This document shows, one piece after another, positions 35,122-43,507 of a DNA stretch of 64,000 bases (positions within the stretch are counted from its first letter, which is position 1; each line of letters opens with the position of its first letter). Origin of the DNA: Candidatus Obscuribacterales bacterium (GTDB lineage Bacteria; Cyanobacteriota; Vampirovibrionia; Obscuribacterales; Obscuribacteraceae); the NCBI GenBank assembly GCA_019637435.1, contig JAHBVO010000001.1, positions 124,001 to 188,000 of the forward strand. Reading direction: 5' to 3'. The notes below the pieces were generated by a model. It saw only the letters and a list, made by a program, of their open reading frames with translations. It had not been told where the DNA came from and made no database searches. Made by a program: the position numbers and the translations under genes.

Positions 35122-35484
35122 TTAGTACACAGTATTTTGGCATGTTTTGCCATCTTCTGTACAAAGATCACCAATCACCTTAATAAGTTGTGGCTCAAGA
35201 GGCCAGCTTAGTTTGGCAGCTGGCGCGTTTTTCGAATTCTTGGCGAGCTTCACTCTTCTTCGTCCTTCAAGCGCCTTGTGCAGTCTTCCGCCTTTCTGGG
35301 CTTTGGACAGGCACGACGCCTTGGCGCAAAGATAGGCTGAACGACCGAACACTCCGGGATTTTTATCTCCCGGAGTGTTAAGCGTTACATTGCCGGTGCG
35401 ATGATCCACGGTCAATCTGATCAGATTTCCTCTTGGAATCATCTTGCGGCAGCCTACACATAATCGGGTTGGGCTGTCTGTCAC
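35122..35484 (-). CDS. ylxR: YlxR/RnpM-family RNA-binding protein
   Basis: 120 aa from a GTG at 35484. The signature RLCVGCRKMIPRGNLIRLTV at the N terminus, followed by GRSAYLCAKASCLSKAQKGG, matches the DUF448/YlxR family, which includes RnpM, a modulator of RNase P in Bacillus. The position between nusA and infB is the classic one. The C-terminal 30 residues after the fold are basic and then acidic, longer than in minimal family members. It begins 9 bases after the nusA stop on the same strand. Confidence 0.92.
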   Translation of the reverse strand: MTDSPTRLCVGCRKMIPRGNLIRLTVDHRTGNVTLNTPGDKNPGVFGRSAYLCAKASCLSKAQKGGRLHKALEGRRRVKLAKNSKNAPAAKLSWPLEPQLIKVIGDLCTEDGKTCQNTVY

Positions 35485-35493
35485 TATGTATCG

Positions 35494-36624
35494 TTATGCG
35501 AGCTCTTCCAGAGTTTGATTGAGGTTTCTGAAACTTCCGCCAGCTTGAGATTCAGACTTGATGTCGATCTTCCAGCCGGTAAGTTTCGCCGCCAGGCGCA
35601 CGTTTTGACCGCCACGACCGATTGCCAGGCTGAGCTGATCGTCGGGGACGATTACTTCGGCGCGCTTGCCGCCATTTTCCGGAACGTCTTCGTATAGCGC
35701 TACCGTTGTGATTCGGGCTGGGCTGAGGGCGTTGGAGATATAGTCGACTGGATCCGCTGAGAAGCGAATGACGTCGATTTTTTCGTTACGCAATTCGGCG
35801 ACGACGTTTTGAATTCTTACACCGCGAGTACCGATACATGCGCCAACCGGGTCGACGTCTGCGTCTTCGGAGTGTACAGCGATTTTTGTTCGGTAACCGG
35901 CTTCTCTGGCGATTGATTTGATTTCAACGGTTCCGTCTTCGATCTCCGGAACGTACAGTTCAAACAATTCGCGCACGAGTTCGGGGTGTGCTTGCGACAC
36001 AATGATTTGCGGTACGCGACCTGACTCTCTCAGTTCGAGAACGTATACGCGAACCCGGTTGCCGACGCGGTAGGTTTCGCCGGGCAATTGTTCGCGAGTA
36101 GGCATGCAGCCCTCTACGCGACCGAGGTTGACGATTACGTTGTTACGGTTGTGCGAAATGACTTCGATACGCTCGATTTGACCAGTTGTGCAGGTACCTT
36201 TGCGTGCTTCGAATTCTTTCTTGATCAGCTCTTTTTCGGCTTCTCTCAAACGCTGAGTAATTAACTGTTTAGCGGTCTGAGCAGCGATACGTCCGAATTC
36301 AGAAAAGTCTTGTGGGGTCACTTCGATTTCGAGAACTTCGCCGACGGTGACGTCAGGGATGAGGTCCTGAGCTTCTTCCAGAGCGATCTCGTGATATTCG
36401 TTGCTGACTTCTTCGACAACTTCTTTCGGTGCGAAAATACCGATCTCACCAGTCTCGGTGTCAAATATTGCCCGTACGCCGTCGACATCGTGGTCTGGAA
36501 CTTTCTTCTTGTAGGCGGCGACAATGGCGTCGCACACATATGAGATGAACTCCTCTTGAGGAATATTTCTTTCTCTTTCGAGTTCCTCAGCGGCTTCTAG
36601 TAGTTTGTCTCCAATTTTAATCAC
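35494..36624 (-). CDS. nusA: transcription termination/antitermination factor NusA
   Basis: 376 aa from a GTG at 36624 with GGGAGGAA upstream. The N-terminal RNA-polymerase-binding domain (residues 1-130), the S1 domain (GTCTTGQIERIEVISHNRNN), and KH1/KH2 domains (ACIGTRGVRIQNVVAELRNE, LSLAIGRGGQNVRLAAKLTG) are all present. The protein ends shortly after KH2 (WKIDIKSESQ), lacking the acidic repeats of E. coli NusA, as in Gram-positives and cyanobacteria. It lies between rimP and ylxR in the standard order. Confidence 0.97.
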   Translation of the reverse strand: MIKIGDKLLEAAEELERERNIPQEEFISYVCDAIVAAYKKKVPDHDVDGVRAIFDTETGEIGIFAPKEVVEEVSNEYHEIALEEAQDLIPDVTVGEVLEIEVTPQDFSEFGRIAAQTAKQLITQRLREAEKELIKKEFEARKGTCTTGQIERIEVISHNRNNVIVNLGRVEGCMPTREQLPGETYRVGNRVRVYVLELRESGRVPQIIVSQAHPELVRELFELYVPEIEDGTVEIKSIAREAGYRTKIAVHSEDADVDPVGACIGTRGVRIQNVVAELRNEKIDVIRFSADPVDYISNALSPARITTVALYEDVPENGGKRAEVIVPDDQLSLAIGRGGQNVRLAAKLTGWKIDIKSESQAGGSFRNLNQTLEELA

Positions 36625-36702
36625 GGGGGGTTCCTCCCATATTCTATTCAGTTGTAATAGGTTGTTAGTTAACGGGTTTCCAAACGCTTCTCCCGAAACG
36701 TT

Positions 36703-37365
36703 TTATTCATCAGCTTCATCAGCGTCGTCAGCCTCATCAGCCTCGTCCACCGTCTCAGCGTCCACCTCATCTTTCGAAGCGATCAGTGAGAGATCCGGGT
36801 AGAGTCTCACCGAGTACAACGAAGAAAGAGGTATTGATAATTCTTCTTTGAGTGTTGTTTGAACAGCTTTCGCTGATTTTCCTTTGCCCTTCGATGATTT
36901 TGACTGTTCAACGATTGAGCTCGGATTCCTGACGCTCACCACGTCGTCTTTTAGACCAATTAGAGTTGCCTTCATCGTGTGCGGGAGTCCTTCCACTTTA
37001 GCAATCTGTTCTTTCATTCTCAGTTCGATAGTTTCTCCCTGAAAGATTCGGTATTCGGATTCTTTCTTGAGAGTGCGATCGATGCCGGGGCTTTCGACAT
37101 CGAGAACAAAGGCTTCAGGGATAATCGGACCTTCTTCGCTGTTCGCACGCTCGTCGAGAGCGGCTTCCAGTCGGCGACTTACATTTTCGCAATCATCAAG
37201 ACTTACGCGACTGCCTTTTCTGTGGATTGTGATGTTGAGAACTTTTCGCTTGCCCTGCTGCAAGATGTTGACGGAAACGAGCAAGAGACCAAGGCTGGAA
37301 ATGACGTCATCCGCCAGTTTCGTTACTTCTTCAATGGTTTTGTCTTGCTTGCTGTCTGCGGGCAC
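36703..37365 (-). CDS. rimP: ribosome maturation factor RimP with acidic C-terminal tail
   Basis: 220 aa from a GTG at 37365; GGAG lies 12 bases before it, so the start is moderately sure. The family pattern is seen in LADDVISSLGLLLVSVNILQ, LNITIHRKGSRVSLDDCENV, SRRLEAALDE and FVLDVESPGIDRTLKKESEY. RimP is needed for 30S assembly. The last 20 residues are almost all acidic with Ala, an unusual repeat (DEADEADDADEADE) not part of the fold, encoded by a tandem GATGAGGCTGA-like repeat. A linker of Ser/Lys (SKSSKGKGKSAK) interrupts the C-terminal domain. It is the first recognised gene of the infB operon. Confidence 0.92.
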   Translation of the reverse strand: MPADSKQDKTIEEVTKLADDVISSLGLLLVSVNILQQGKRKVLNITIHRKGSRVSLDDCENVSRRLEAALDERANSEEGPIIPEAFVLDVESPGIDRTLKKESEYRIFQGETIELRMKEQIAKVEGLPHTMKATLIGLKDDVVSVRNPSSIVEQSKSSKGKGKSAKAVQTTLKEELSIPLSSLYSVRLYPDLSLIASKDEVDAETVDEADEADDADEADE

Positions 37366-37534
37366 TGAAAGTCGATCGCTCCGTCTCTTCTACGACGCGC
37401 TTTACTTCATGTGCAAAAAGTAGAACGCGGGCACCGAAATCAGTCGGTGCGGAAACTAAAAGCGAAATCGCCGTAGGCTTTTTAATGTTGCCTACGACAT
37501 CACTTGTAGCTTCCAATGTTTCGTATGTTAACAT
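37331..37534 (-). CDS. possible small protein ahead of rimP
   Basis: A 67-codon frame starts at an ATG at 37534 and overlaps the start of rimP by 35 bases. The sequence (ETLEATSDVVGNIKKPTAIS, LLVSAPTDFGARVLLFAHEV) has a natural-looking mix of residues, unlike most antisense frames, but no ribosome site is visible and no family was recognised. It fills most of the gap between rimP and divergent ybeY. It may be a real leader-encoded protein or chance. Confidence 0.3.
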   Translation of the reverse strand: MLTYETLEATSDVVGNIKKPTAISLLVSAPTDFGARVLLFAHEVKRVVEETERSTFSARRQQARQNH

Positions 37535-37578
37535 GGCGCTGCTTTTTCAAGCAACAATCAGGTAACGAAGTAGGTCTC

Positions 37579-38085
37579 ATGCCACCAAAAGTCTCAGTTT
37601 CCAATCGCCAACGTCGCCACTCTGTCGAGCTTGCGAATGTTGCCGAGATGGCTGAAAAACTGGCATCACAGGTCTGTTGCAATCTTGTTGAATCGCCTTG
37701 TGATTGGTTAAGTGACGCAAATGTAAAAGAGATTGAAGCTCGCGGAATCTTCAGTCTCGTGCTGGTTTCAGACCTCAAAATTAGAGAGTTGAACGCTCTC
37801 TGGCGCGGATTCGATAAGGCGACCGATGTGCTCTCGTTTCCCATGGATACGGAAGCTCCGGCTCCCGAGATCCCGTATGAGCTTGGCGAAATCATTATTT
37901 CTATGGATACAGCAAAGGCTCAGGCTGTGGATCTTGGTCACAGTTTCGAGCGAGAACTGGCGTTTCTGACAGTTCACGGCATGCTGCATGTCCTCGGTTT
38001 CGATCATGAGACTAAAACGGACGAAAAGGAAATGTTTGGCCGGCAGCGAAAAATATTGCAGGCAGCAGGTTACCCCAGGATGTAG
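37579..38085 (+). CDS. ybeY: endoribonuclease YbeY (rRNA maturation)
   Basis: 168 aa from an ATG at 37579 (MPPKVSVSNRQRR); the frame is open further upstream but the conserved region does not need it. YbeY is a zinc-dependent nuclease needed for 16S 3' end processing and ribosome quality control. The zinc motif HGMLHVLGFDHE is complete, and RIRELNALWR-like DLKIRELNALWRGFDKATDV followed by LSFPMD is typical. It diverges from rimP and precedes dgkA, as ybeY-dgkA often do in Gram-positives and cyanobacteria. Confidence 0.95.
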   Translation: MPPKVSVSNRQRRHSVELANVAEMAEKLASQVCCNLVESPCDWLSDANVKEIEARGIFSLVLVSDLKIRELNALWRGFDKATDVLSFPMDTEAPAPEIPYELGEIIISMDTAKAQAVDLGHSFERELAFLTVHGMLHVLGFDHETKTDEKEMFGRQRKILQAAGYPRM

Positions 38086-38229
38086 ACTGGAATTATGGGG
38101 GATGAGACCTGGATTGAGAGAAACCGTTCTATTTATAAGCCTTGTAAAGGTTCATTAGACATTTCAAGGGACCGATCCGCCGAATTATGATTATGTAGAG
38201 TAAGTAGCCTCGGAGAAAAGTAACTGGCG

Positions 38230-38748
38230 ATGGGAGATCCGAAACCGGAAGACGCGCAGGACCGCTTTAGCCGCAAGTCGAGAACAGCGGCTGCACCAGC
38301 GAATTCTACAAATCCAAAACCTCTAAGGCGTGCGGGAACGGACGTTATTCCGCTCGTGCCCGCGAGTTGGCGCAGAAAATCGGGCCGGGCTGGGAATCTT
38401 TTCGAATCGTTCTACCATGCGTTTCACGGAATTGCGATTGGCTTGCGCGACCAGCGCAATCTTCGCATTCACTTTTCGATGTCGGTGCTTGTCACGATTG
38501 CCGGACTGGCGCTGAAGATTGATACTACGAGCTGGTTTGCATTAATCATCGTCATGGCACTCGTGATTTCACTCGAGTTCGTAAACACCAGTCTTGAACA
38601 TCTGGTGGATATATCCGCAAACAATCAATATCACTATGCCGCTCGCTGCGCAAAGGACACAGCCGCATCTGCGGTTCTCGTCGTTTCATTCGCGGCAATG
38701 ATTGTCGGCGGCATCATCTTTGTGCCGAAACTGTTGAGTTTGTTTTAA
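38230..38748 (+). CDS. dgkA: diacylglycerol/undecaprenol kinase family protein
   Basis: 172 aa. After an N-terminal basic, low-complexity extension of about 55 residues (unusual, with SRKSRTAAAPANSTNPKPLR) comes a normal three-helix DgkA core: FESFYHAFHGIAIGLRDQRN, LRIHFSMSVLVTIAGLALKI, VMALVISLEFVNTSLEHLVD, then YAARCAKDTAASAVLVVSFA. The catalytic Glu region and the KDTAASAVL motif are present. It phosphorylates diacylglycerol or undecaprenol in the membrane. GGAGAAAAG lies about 10 bases before the ATG. It follows ybeY after 144 bases. Confidence 0.9.
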   Translation: MGDPKPEDAQDRFSRKSRTAAAPANSTNPKPLRRAGTDVIPLVPASWRRKSGRAGNLFESFYHAFHGIAIGLRDQRNLRIHFSMSVLVTIAGLALKIDTTSWFALIIVMALVISLEFVNTSLEHLVDISANNQYHYAARCAKDTAASAVLVVSFAAMIVGGIIFVPKLLSLF

Positions 38749-39148
38749 ATCTGAATCCAGCAGTTCGAGCAGATCTCTGGTACCAGATATGGTGTCCATC
38801 GGCAGGCTTGGAGCTTCGTTTGTTCTGAGCGACGCGATTTCTTTGTTTTAAAACTAAGAGATTTTCAATAATTAACAGTCAAGAGGGGCTGAGGTCTCAC
38901 TGGGAGAGGGAGCGCGGCTGTTTTTCAAGAATGATTTATCGGGCCGGCGGACGGGTATATAACGACTGAGAGCCGATGGTGGCTGAATCCACTTCGCTGA
39001 TTCTATTGGGAAAGGACGCTCCGGCGGACCCCGTTTCACACCAATGTCACAGCCCGATGGGACAATTCCCATTGACAGGCCAATATCACAACGGTCACTA
39101 TTGAAATGGATGGGTCCAGGCTGGATTTAGTTAGGGAGAACGTTGGCA
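38749..39148. other. 400-base gap without a recognised gene
   Basis: No convincing gene or RNA was seen between dgkA and the gene at 39149. TCTGGTACCAGA (38776-38787) is a 12-base perfect palindrome. A TTGACA (39072-39077) lies 72 bases before the next start codon but has no good -10 at 17 bases. A 66-codon minus-strand frame at 38872-39072 has no family resemblance and is not counted. The stretch probably holds the regulatory region of the next gene. Confidence 0.5.
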
Positions 39149-40225
39149 ATGAGTGATGCTCCGCAGCGGAAGGCCGCTACGCCGGCTCCGGAAAGTCGTG
39201 AAGAATTTGATGCGTCGTACAATGAACTGCCGGCGCCAAACCCGCTATTCACTGAATATTCTCAATCGCAGGGGGCTCCCACCCGGGCAAACGACTCCGT
39301 GGCCTTACCTCGCAACAGCGGCGATACGGTCGTGGTCGATGGCCGGGTGGTCAGTGGTCAGGGTGATGGACAAATAGTCATCAACCACGCGAATGTCGTT
39401 AACTTTTATCGCGGCGATCGGTCGCCGCAAGAAACTCGCTACGAGCAGATATCGGGCAACGTATTTGACGGACGCTATTCCGACTACCAGGGACCTCCAA
39501 GTTCTACTTTTCGAGGTCACCGACCGCTGTACGGTCAGGATGCTGCCGACGCGTTCTACGCGCATCGGGGACCTGAACACATGCGTGGCGGCGGTCGCAC
39601 CAGGGCGTGGTCTTACTCGGATTATTCGGCGCCTCCCGTCTACCGGGATTCGGTTATTGCAGGCGGTCCTCAGGGCGTTGTGTTCCGTGATACCACCAGC
39701 GGCTATGGTCCTGACGGTGTGGTAATTCAGGATCGAGGCGTGTCCGGTCGTGACATTATGGCGACCACCGTCGCACTCGCGAATTCAGACCTAGCCAGAA
39801 TTCTCATCAACCGCCATGGCGGAAACGATCGGGGATATCACAATTACAGACGTCCAGCCCCGGTAGTCGACTATCGCTATGATTCCGGGTACCCCGGAAC
39901 TCCTCCTTTTGTAGATCCCGGTTACGACAGCAGCACCGTATATGGTGGCAGGAATGGAGTCGTCTTCCGAGATTCCGGCTACGATTATCAGCGAGGCAAC
40001 AGCGACTTCCGTGACCTTGCCGCATTCGGTGTAGCACTGGCTAACTCACCTCTTGTCGGTCTACTCGACCACGGCGGAAATCGCTACAGGGGAAATTATC
40101 GCGGTGGTGACGATTGCTATTCCGGCGGTCGCAACAACTACTACAATCAAAACCTCGCGCGCGAACGTTTTGCCAACAATTATCGAAACAATCAACTGCG
40201 CATCAGCCTGCGCTTGAGTGCATAG
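39149..40225 (+). CDS. hypothetical Gly/Tyr/Arg/Asp-rich protein with internal duplication
   Basis: 358 aa from the ATG at 39149 (an in-frame TTG two codons earlier is possible). It is not recognised. It is rich in Gly, Tyr, Arg, Asp and Asn, and has no signal peptide or membrane helix. Two similar units occur: GGPQGVVFRDTTSGYGPDGV followed by TTVALANSDLARILINRHGG, and GGRNGVVFRDSGYDYQ followed by FGVALANSPLVGLLDHGGNR. An N-terminal segment DGRVVSGQGDGQIVINHANV resembles a turn-rich strand repeat. Composition suggests disorder or a structural/secreted matrix protein. GGGAG about 11 bases upstream may be the ribosome site. It is convergent with the ABC transporter genes. Confidence 0.65.
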   Translation: MSDAPQRKAATPAPESREEFDASYNELPAPNPLFTEYSQSQGAPTRANDSVALPRNSGDTVVVDGRVVSGQGDGQIVINHANVVNFYRGDRSPQETRYEQISGNVFDGRYSDYQGPPSSTFRGHRPLYGQDAADAFYAHRGPEHMRGGGRTRAWSYSDYSAPPVYRDSVIAGGPQGVVFRDTTSGYGPDGVVIQDRGVSGRDIMATTVALANSDLARILINRHGGNDRGYHNYRRPAPVVDYRYDSGYPGTPPFVDPGYDSSTVYGGRNGVVFRDSGYDYQRGNSDFRDLAAFGVALANSPLVGLLDHGGNRYRGNYRGGDDCYSGGRNNYYNQNLARERFANNYRNNQLRISLRLSA

Positions 40226-40247
40226 GCCTCTCTGGAAGCGCACACAG

Positions 40248-41057
40248 TTAGATAGACTCAATCGTAAAATGTCTTCCCTGTTTCGAACGATCGGGGAAGA
40301 CTTCTACTTTTACGTCAAAAATCTGGGCTATGTTTTCTGGCGTGAGGACGTCCTCTCGCGCGCCCTTCGCGAATAGCACGCTAGGGGTGCCGGGTTCGGG
40401 TTTCAAAAAGGCAATCTCATCGGCGACACGATCGATCATGTTCAAGTCATGCAGGACGAGCAAGACACCTATCGAGCGCTCTTTCAGTTCAGAGATAAGC
40501 GAGAGCAGTCCGAGCTGATGTTTGAAATCAAGGTGGGCGATGGGTTCGTCCATAAGAATGAAGGTTGGTTCTTGCGCCAGAGCAGTCGCGATTAGCGCTC
40601 GCTTTTGCTCCCCACCTGATAGGTTTGCGAACGGTCTCTGGGCTAGATGCTCTAAACCCGCCTTGCTGAGAGCGTTATGAGTGGCCTCACGGTCCGCCGC
40701 GCTTTCGCTCCATGACCACCACCGCTGGTGCGGGTTGCGACCGAGGCGAACGAGCTCTTCCACAGTCAGTTGGTTGGAGAAGTCGATGGATTGCGGAACG
40801 TAGGCGACCGTTTTGGCAAATTCATCTGCATTCATCGAATAAATGTCTTTGCCGGCCAGGGTCGCGTTGCCGGACAGCGGTTTCAGCTGTCGCGCAATAA
40901 CCTTGATGATAGTGGACTTTCCGCAGCCGTTCGGTCCGGCAAGAACTACCACCTTATTTCGGGGCACGACCAGATTCATTTCGACCACGACCGGGCTGTT
41001 TTTGTCGTAGCCGGCACTCAGTGCGTTGATTTCAAGTGTCATTCCGCCGTCAGTCAT
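40248..41057 (-). CDS. FecE/BtuD-type ABC transporter ATP-binding protein
   Basis: 269 aa. It is the ATPase of an importer for iron-siderophore, haem or cobalamin. Walker A is LAGPNGCGKSTIIKVIARQL, the Q-loop VAYVPQSIDFSNQL, signature LSGGEQKRALIATALAQEPT, Walker B FILMDEPIAHLD and the H-loop VLLVLHDLNMIDRVA. The frame opens at an ATG at 41057, directly abutting the permease stop codon; the second Met at codon 7 (MTLEINALSAG) could be the true start. It pairs with the permease upstream; no periplasmic binding protein gene is in the window near it. Confidence 0.92.
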   Translation of the reverse strand: MTDGGMTLEINALSAGYDKNSPVVVEMNLVVPRNKVVVLAGPNGCGKSTIIKVIARQLKPLSGNATLAGKDIYSMNADEFAKTVAYVPQSIDFSNQLTVEELVRLGRNPHQRWWSWSESAADREATHNALSKAGLEHLAQRPFANLSGGEQKRALIATALAQEPTFILMDEPIAHLDFKHQLGLLSLISELKERSIGVLLVLHDLNMIDRVADEIAFLKPEPGTPSVLFAKGAREDVLTPENIAQIFDVKVEVFPDRSKQGRHFTIESI

Positions 41058-42053
41058 CTAGAGACTCTCCGATTTTTGTCGAGAGATAAGGAAGAGGAAA
41101 AATGGTCCACCAACAAGTGATAAGAGGGTTGAGAGTGGCAGTTCTTGCCCCTCGACCAGAGTTCTTGCCAGAAGGTCGCTCAGCATTACCAGTATCATTC
41201 CTGTGACGGCGGAGGCGAAGATGTGAACGCGCTCATCTCGTCCGAAAATATTCCGGGCAATGTGGGGCGCCACCAGTCCGACAAAGCCGACGATGCCGCT
41301 TACTGAAACAGCTGTTCCGGTAAGTAGAACGGCAATAAACAAGATTCCCCATTGAACATAATCTACATTGACACCAAGACCTTTCGCCTGTTCCGAACCA
41401 ACAGACAGGAGGCGTATTTGTTTAGACAGAACAAAAGCGGCTAGAAGACCCGCTGTTGAGTAGCCTGATGCCGGCCAGAATTCTGTCCAGGTGCGACCGC
41501 TGATGCCACCTGCTAACCAGAAATAGATGCTCTGAGCGCGAACCGGATCGCCGCCGAGAGTGACAACCAGAGTGATGATGCCGCTGCAAATCGTAGATAA
41601 TCCGACGCCGCCGAGCAAGAGCCGAGTGACTGACAGTCCACGGGAACTTCTTGCTAAGCCGCCCACAATAACTGCTGCTACCAGCCCACCAGAAAAAGCA
41701 ATCAGGGGAACCAGTTCATAACTGCAATTCGATGCCACGGCTATCGCAACGACCACTCCTGCGCCGCTCGACACGCCAGTCAGATAAGGATCGGCAAGAT
41801 GATTTCGTGACAGGCTTTGCAGTAGATAACCAGCGACGCTCAAAGCAGTGCCGACAACCATTGCGATGAGAACGCGCGGCAGACGAATCTGCCGGATGAT
41901 TTCAAGTTGGAAAGCGCTGGTATCGGGCATATCCTCCGGCTTGAAGATTGCCGTAAGAGCGGCCGCAGGCTCGACGCTAATGTCGCCGATGCACAAATTC
42001 AACATCAGAGATACGAAGGCAACTGCCAGAAGCAGACCAATTCTGAGAAGCAC
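41058..42053 (-). CDS. FecCD-type ABC transporter permease
   Basis: 331 aa from a GTG at 42053 with GAGG just before it. About ten membrane helices are predicted, and the family hallmarks are seen: LPRVLIAMVVGTALSVAGYL, LQSLSRNHLADPYLTGVSSG, GAGVVVAIAVAS, GIVGFVGLVAPHIARNIFGR. It forms the membrane channel of an importer for iron complexes, haem or vitamin B12. The ATPase follows with no gap. The substrate cannot be told from sequence alone. The 220 bases upstream before the divergent cysteine desulfurase gene have no recognisable cobalamin riboswitch or Fur-like box that I could confirm. Confidence 0.93.
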   Translation of the reverse strand: MLLRIGLLLAVAFVSLMLNLCIGDISVEPAAALTAIFKPEDMPDTSAFQLEIIRQIRLPRVLIAMVVGTALSVAGYLLQSLSRNHLADPYLTGVSSGAGVVVAIAVASNCSYELVPLIAFSGGLVAAVIVGGLARSSRGLSVTRLLLGGVGLSTICSGIITLVVTLGGDPVRAQSIYFWLAGGISGRTWTEFWPASGYSTAGLLAAFVLSKQIRLLSVGSEQAKGLGVNVDYVQWGILFIAVLLTGTAVSVSGIVGFVGLVAPHIARNIFGRDERVHIFASAVTGMILVMLSDLLARTLVEGQELPLSTLLSLVGGPFFLFLISRQKSESL

Positions 42054-42277
42054 CTTACCTCACCATCTGATTATTGAGAGCCGCGCCGCAAGCCTGAAAA
42101 CGGCATGGCTGGCTGGTCCTGCATGATATGATTGTGATGTCAATATGGCGCTCGATTAGTTGCATCTTCTGAAAGCCTTTCAATAAGAAGAGCATGCTAC
42201 CATTTCGGTGTTTATTGCATTCAAAAGAGGTGCTCGGCACCCAACCTATTTGCTCGCAGGAGTACGTGGAAAAGGTC

Positions 42278-43477
42278 ATGACCATTTACTTTGACAACAG
42301 TGCCACCACTAAGGTGCGTCAGGAAGTCGTCGACGCGATGATGCCTTATTTGATGGAGCAGTTTGGTAATCCGTCGTCGATTCACTCTGTTGGCAGAGCG
42401 TCTCACAAAGCGGTGGCTACCGCTCGAAAGCAAGTCGCAGCGCTGCTTGGCTGCTCACCTGTCGAAGTTTATTTCAGCGCCTGTGGGACGATGAGCAACA
42501 ACGCCGCAATACTTGGGCGCGCGCGTTTCGTCAAAGCCAACGACCTCGGCAAACACATTATCACAACTCAAATCGAGCATCCATCAGTGATGGGACCATG
42601 CAAGTTGCTCGAGGGCGAAGGATGGAAAGTGACTTTTCTTCCGGTGGATAGTGAAGGCTTTGTCGATCCCGAAGTCTTGCGTAAAGCTATCACGAAAGAA
42701 ACCAGCATCGTAAGCATCATGTGGGCCAATAACGAAATCGGCACCGTACAGCCTATTTCGAAACTTGCAGAAGTTATAGTCGAAGAATCGACAAAACATG
42801 GAACGGAAATTTTCTTTCACTCTGATGCTGTTCAGGCTTCTGCAAAAATTCTCATTGAAGTAGGCAAAATTCCAGGACTCTCGTCGATTTCAATTTCCGG
42901 TCACAAGTTTCACGCACCCAAGGGCATCGGCGCGTTGTTTTTGCGTAAGGGCGTCAACATCATGCCGATTACGTTTGGCGGCGGACAGGAAAAAGCTTTG
43001 CTGCCAGGTACAGAAGGATTGGCTAATGTTGTGGCTCTCGGCAAAGCTGCGGAGCTGGCGAAAGCCGACTTCGATGAGTGCACATCGCATTTGAAAAAGA
43101 TGCAGCGCTTCTTGATGGATCAATTGGGCGCGTTAGACGGCGTCCATCTGACGGGTCCCATCGATCTCGATCGCAGATTGCCGGGCCACGTGAGTATTGC
43201 TGTCGAGAATGCTGAAGGCGAGGCTCTGGTCATGCAACTCGATATGAAAGGAATTTGTACATCGAGTGCATCGGCGTGTCATAGCGGGGTGATTGAACCC
43301 TCTCATGTTCTAAGCGCGCTCTGTCTGCCGTGTTCGCAAACCAAAGGCTCTGTGCGAATCTCGCTTGGTCGTTATAACACTCAAGCGGAATGCGATAAAG
43401 CTGTTGAGGTGATGAAGAGTGTTTTCTCGCCATCCAACCCGCCACAGAAAAGCCTGACTGCCGGCGCTTCGAAGTAG
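42278..43477 (+). CDS. cysteine desulfurase (NifS/IscS-like)
   Basis: 399 aa from an ATG at 42278 (MTIYFDNSATTKVRQEVVDA), with GGAAAAGG just before it; an in-frame GTG at 42266 is possible. It moves sulfur from cysteine to a protein cysteine for Fe-S clusters or thiolated tRNA. The PLP lysine lies in SISISGHKFHAPKGIGALFL, the substrate binding residues in TTQIEHPSVMGPCKLLEGEG, and the catalytic Cys in CTSSASACHSGVIEPSHVLS. No iscU, sufB or mnmA gene is nearby. It diverges from the FecCD permease gene. Confidence 0.93.
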   Translation: MTIYFDNSATTKVRQEVVDAMMPYLMEQFGNPSSIHSVGRASHKAVATARKQVAALLGCSPVEVYFSACGTMSNNAAILGRARFVKANDLGKHIITTQIEHPSVMGPCKLLEGEGWKVTFLPVDSEGFVDPEVLRKAITKETSIVSIMWANNEIGTVQPISKLAEVIVEESTKHGTEIFFHSDAVQASAKILIEVGKIPGLSSISISGHKFHAPKGIGALFLRKGVNIMPITFGGGQEKALLPGTEGLANVVALGKAAELAKADFDECTSHLKKMQRFLMDQLGALDGVHLTGPIDLDRRLPGHVSIAVENAEGEALVMQLDMKGICTSSASACHSGVIEPSHVLSALCLPCSQTKGSVRISLGRYNTQAECDKAVEVMKSVFSPSNPPQKSLTAGASK

Positions 43478-43507
43478 TTCTCTTGTCGTAAAAGCTTTGT
43501 GCGGACG

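Noticed and set aside
38872..39072. 66-codon minus-strand gene in the gap after dgkA
   Set aside because: Low-complexity, Pro/Ser/Arg-rich sequence, no ribosome site and no family resemblance.
42054..42277. Cobalamin riboswitch ahead of the FecCD permease
   Set aside because: No B12-box-like sequence was found in the short divergent gap.
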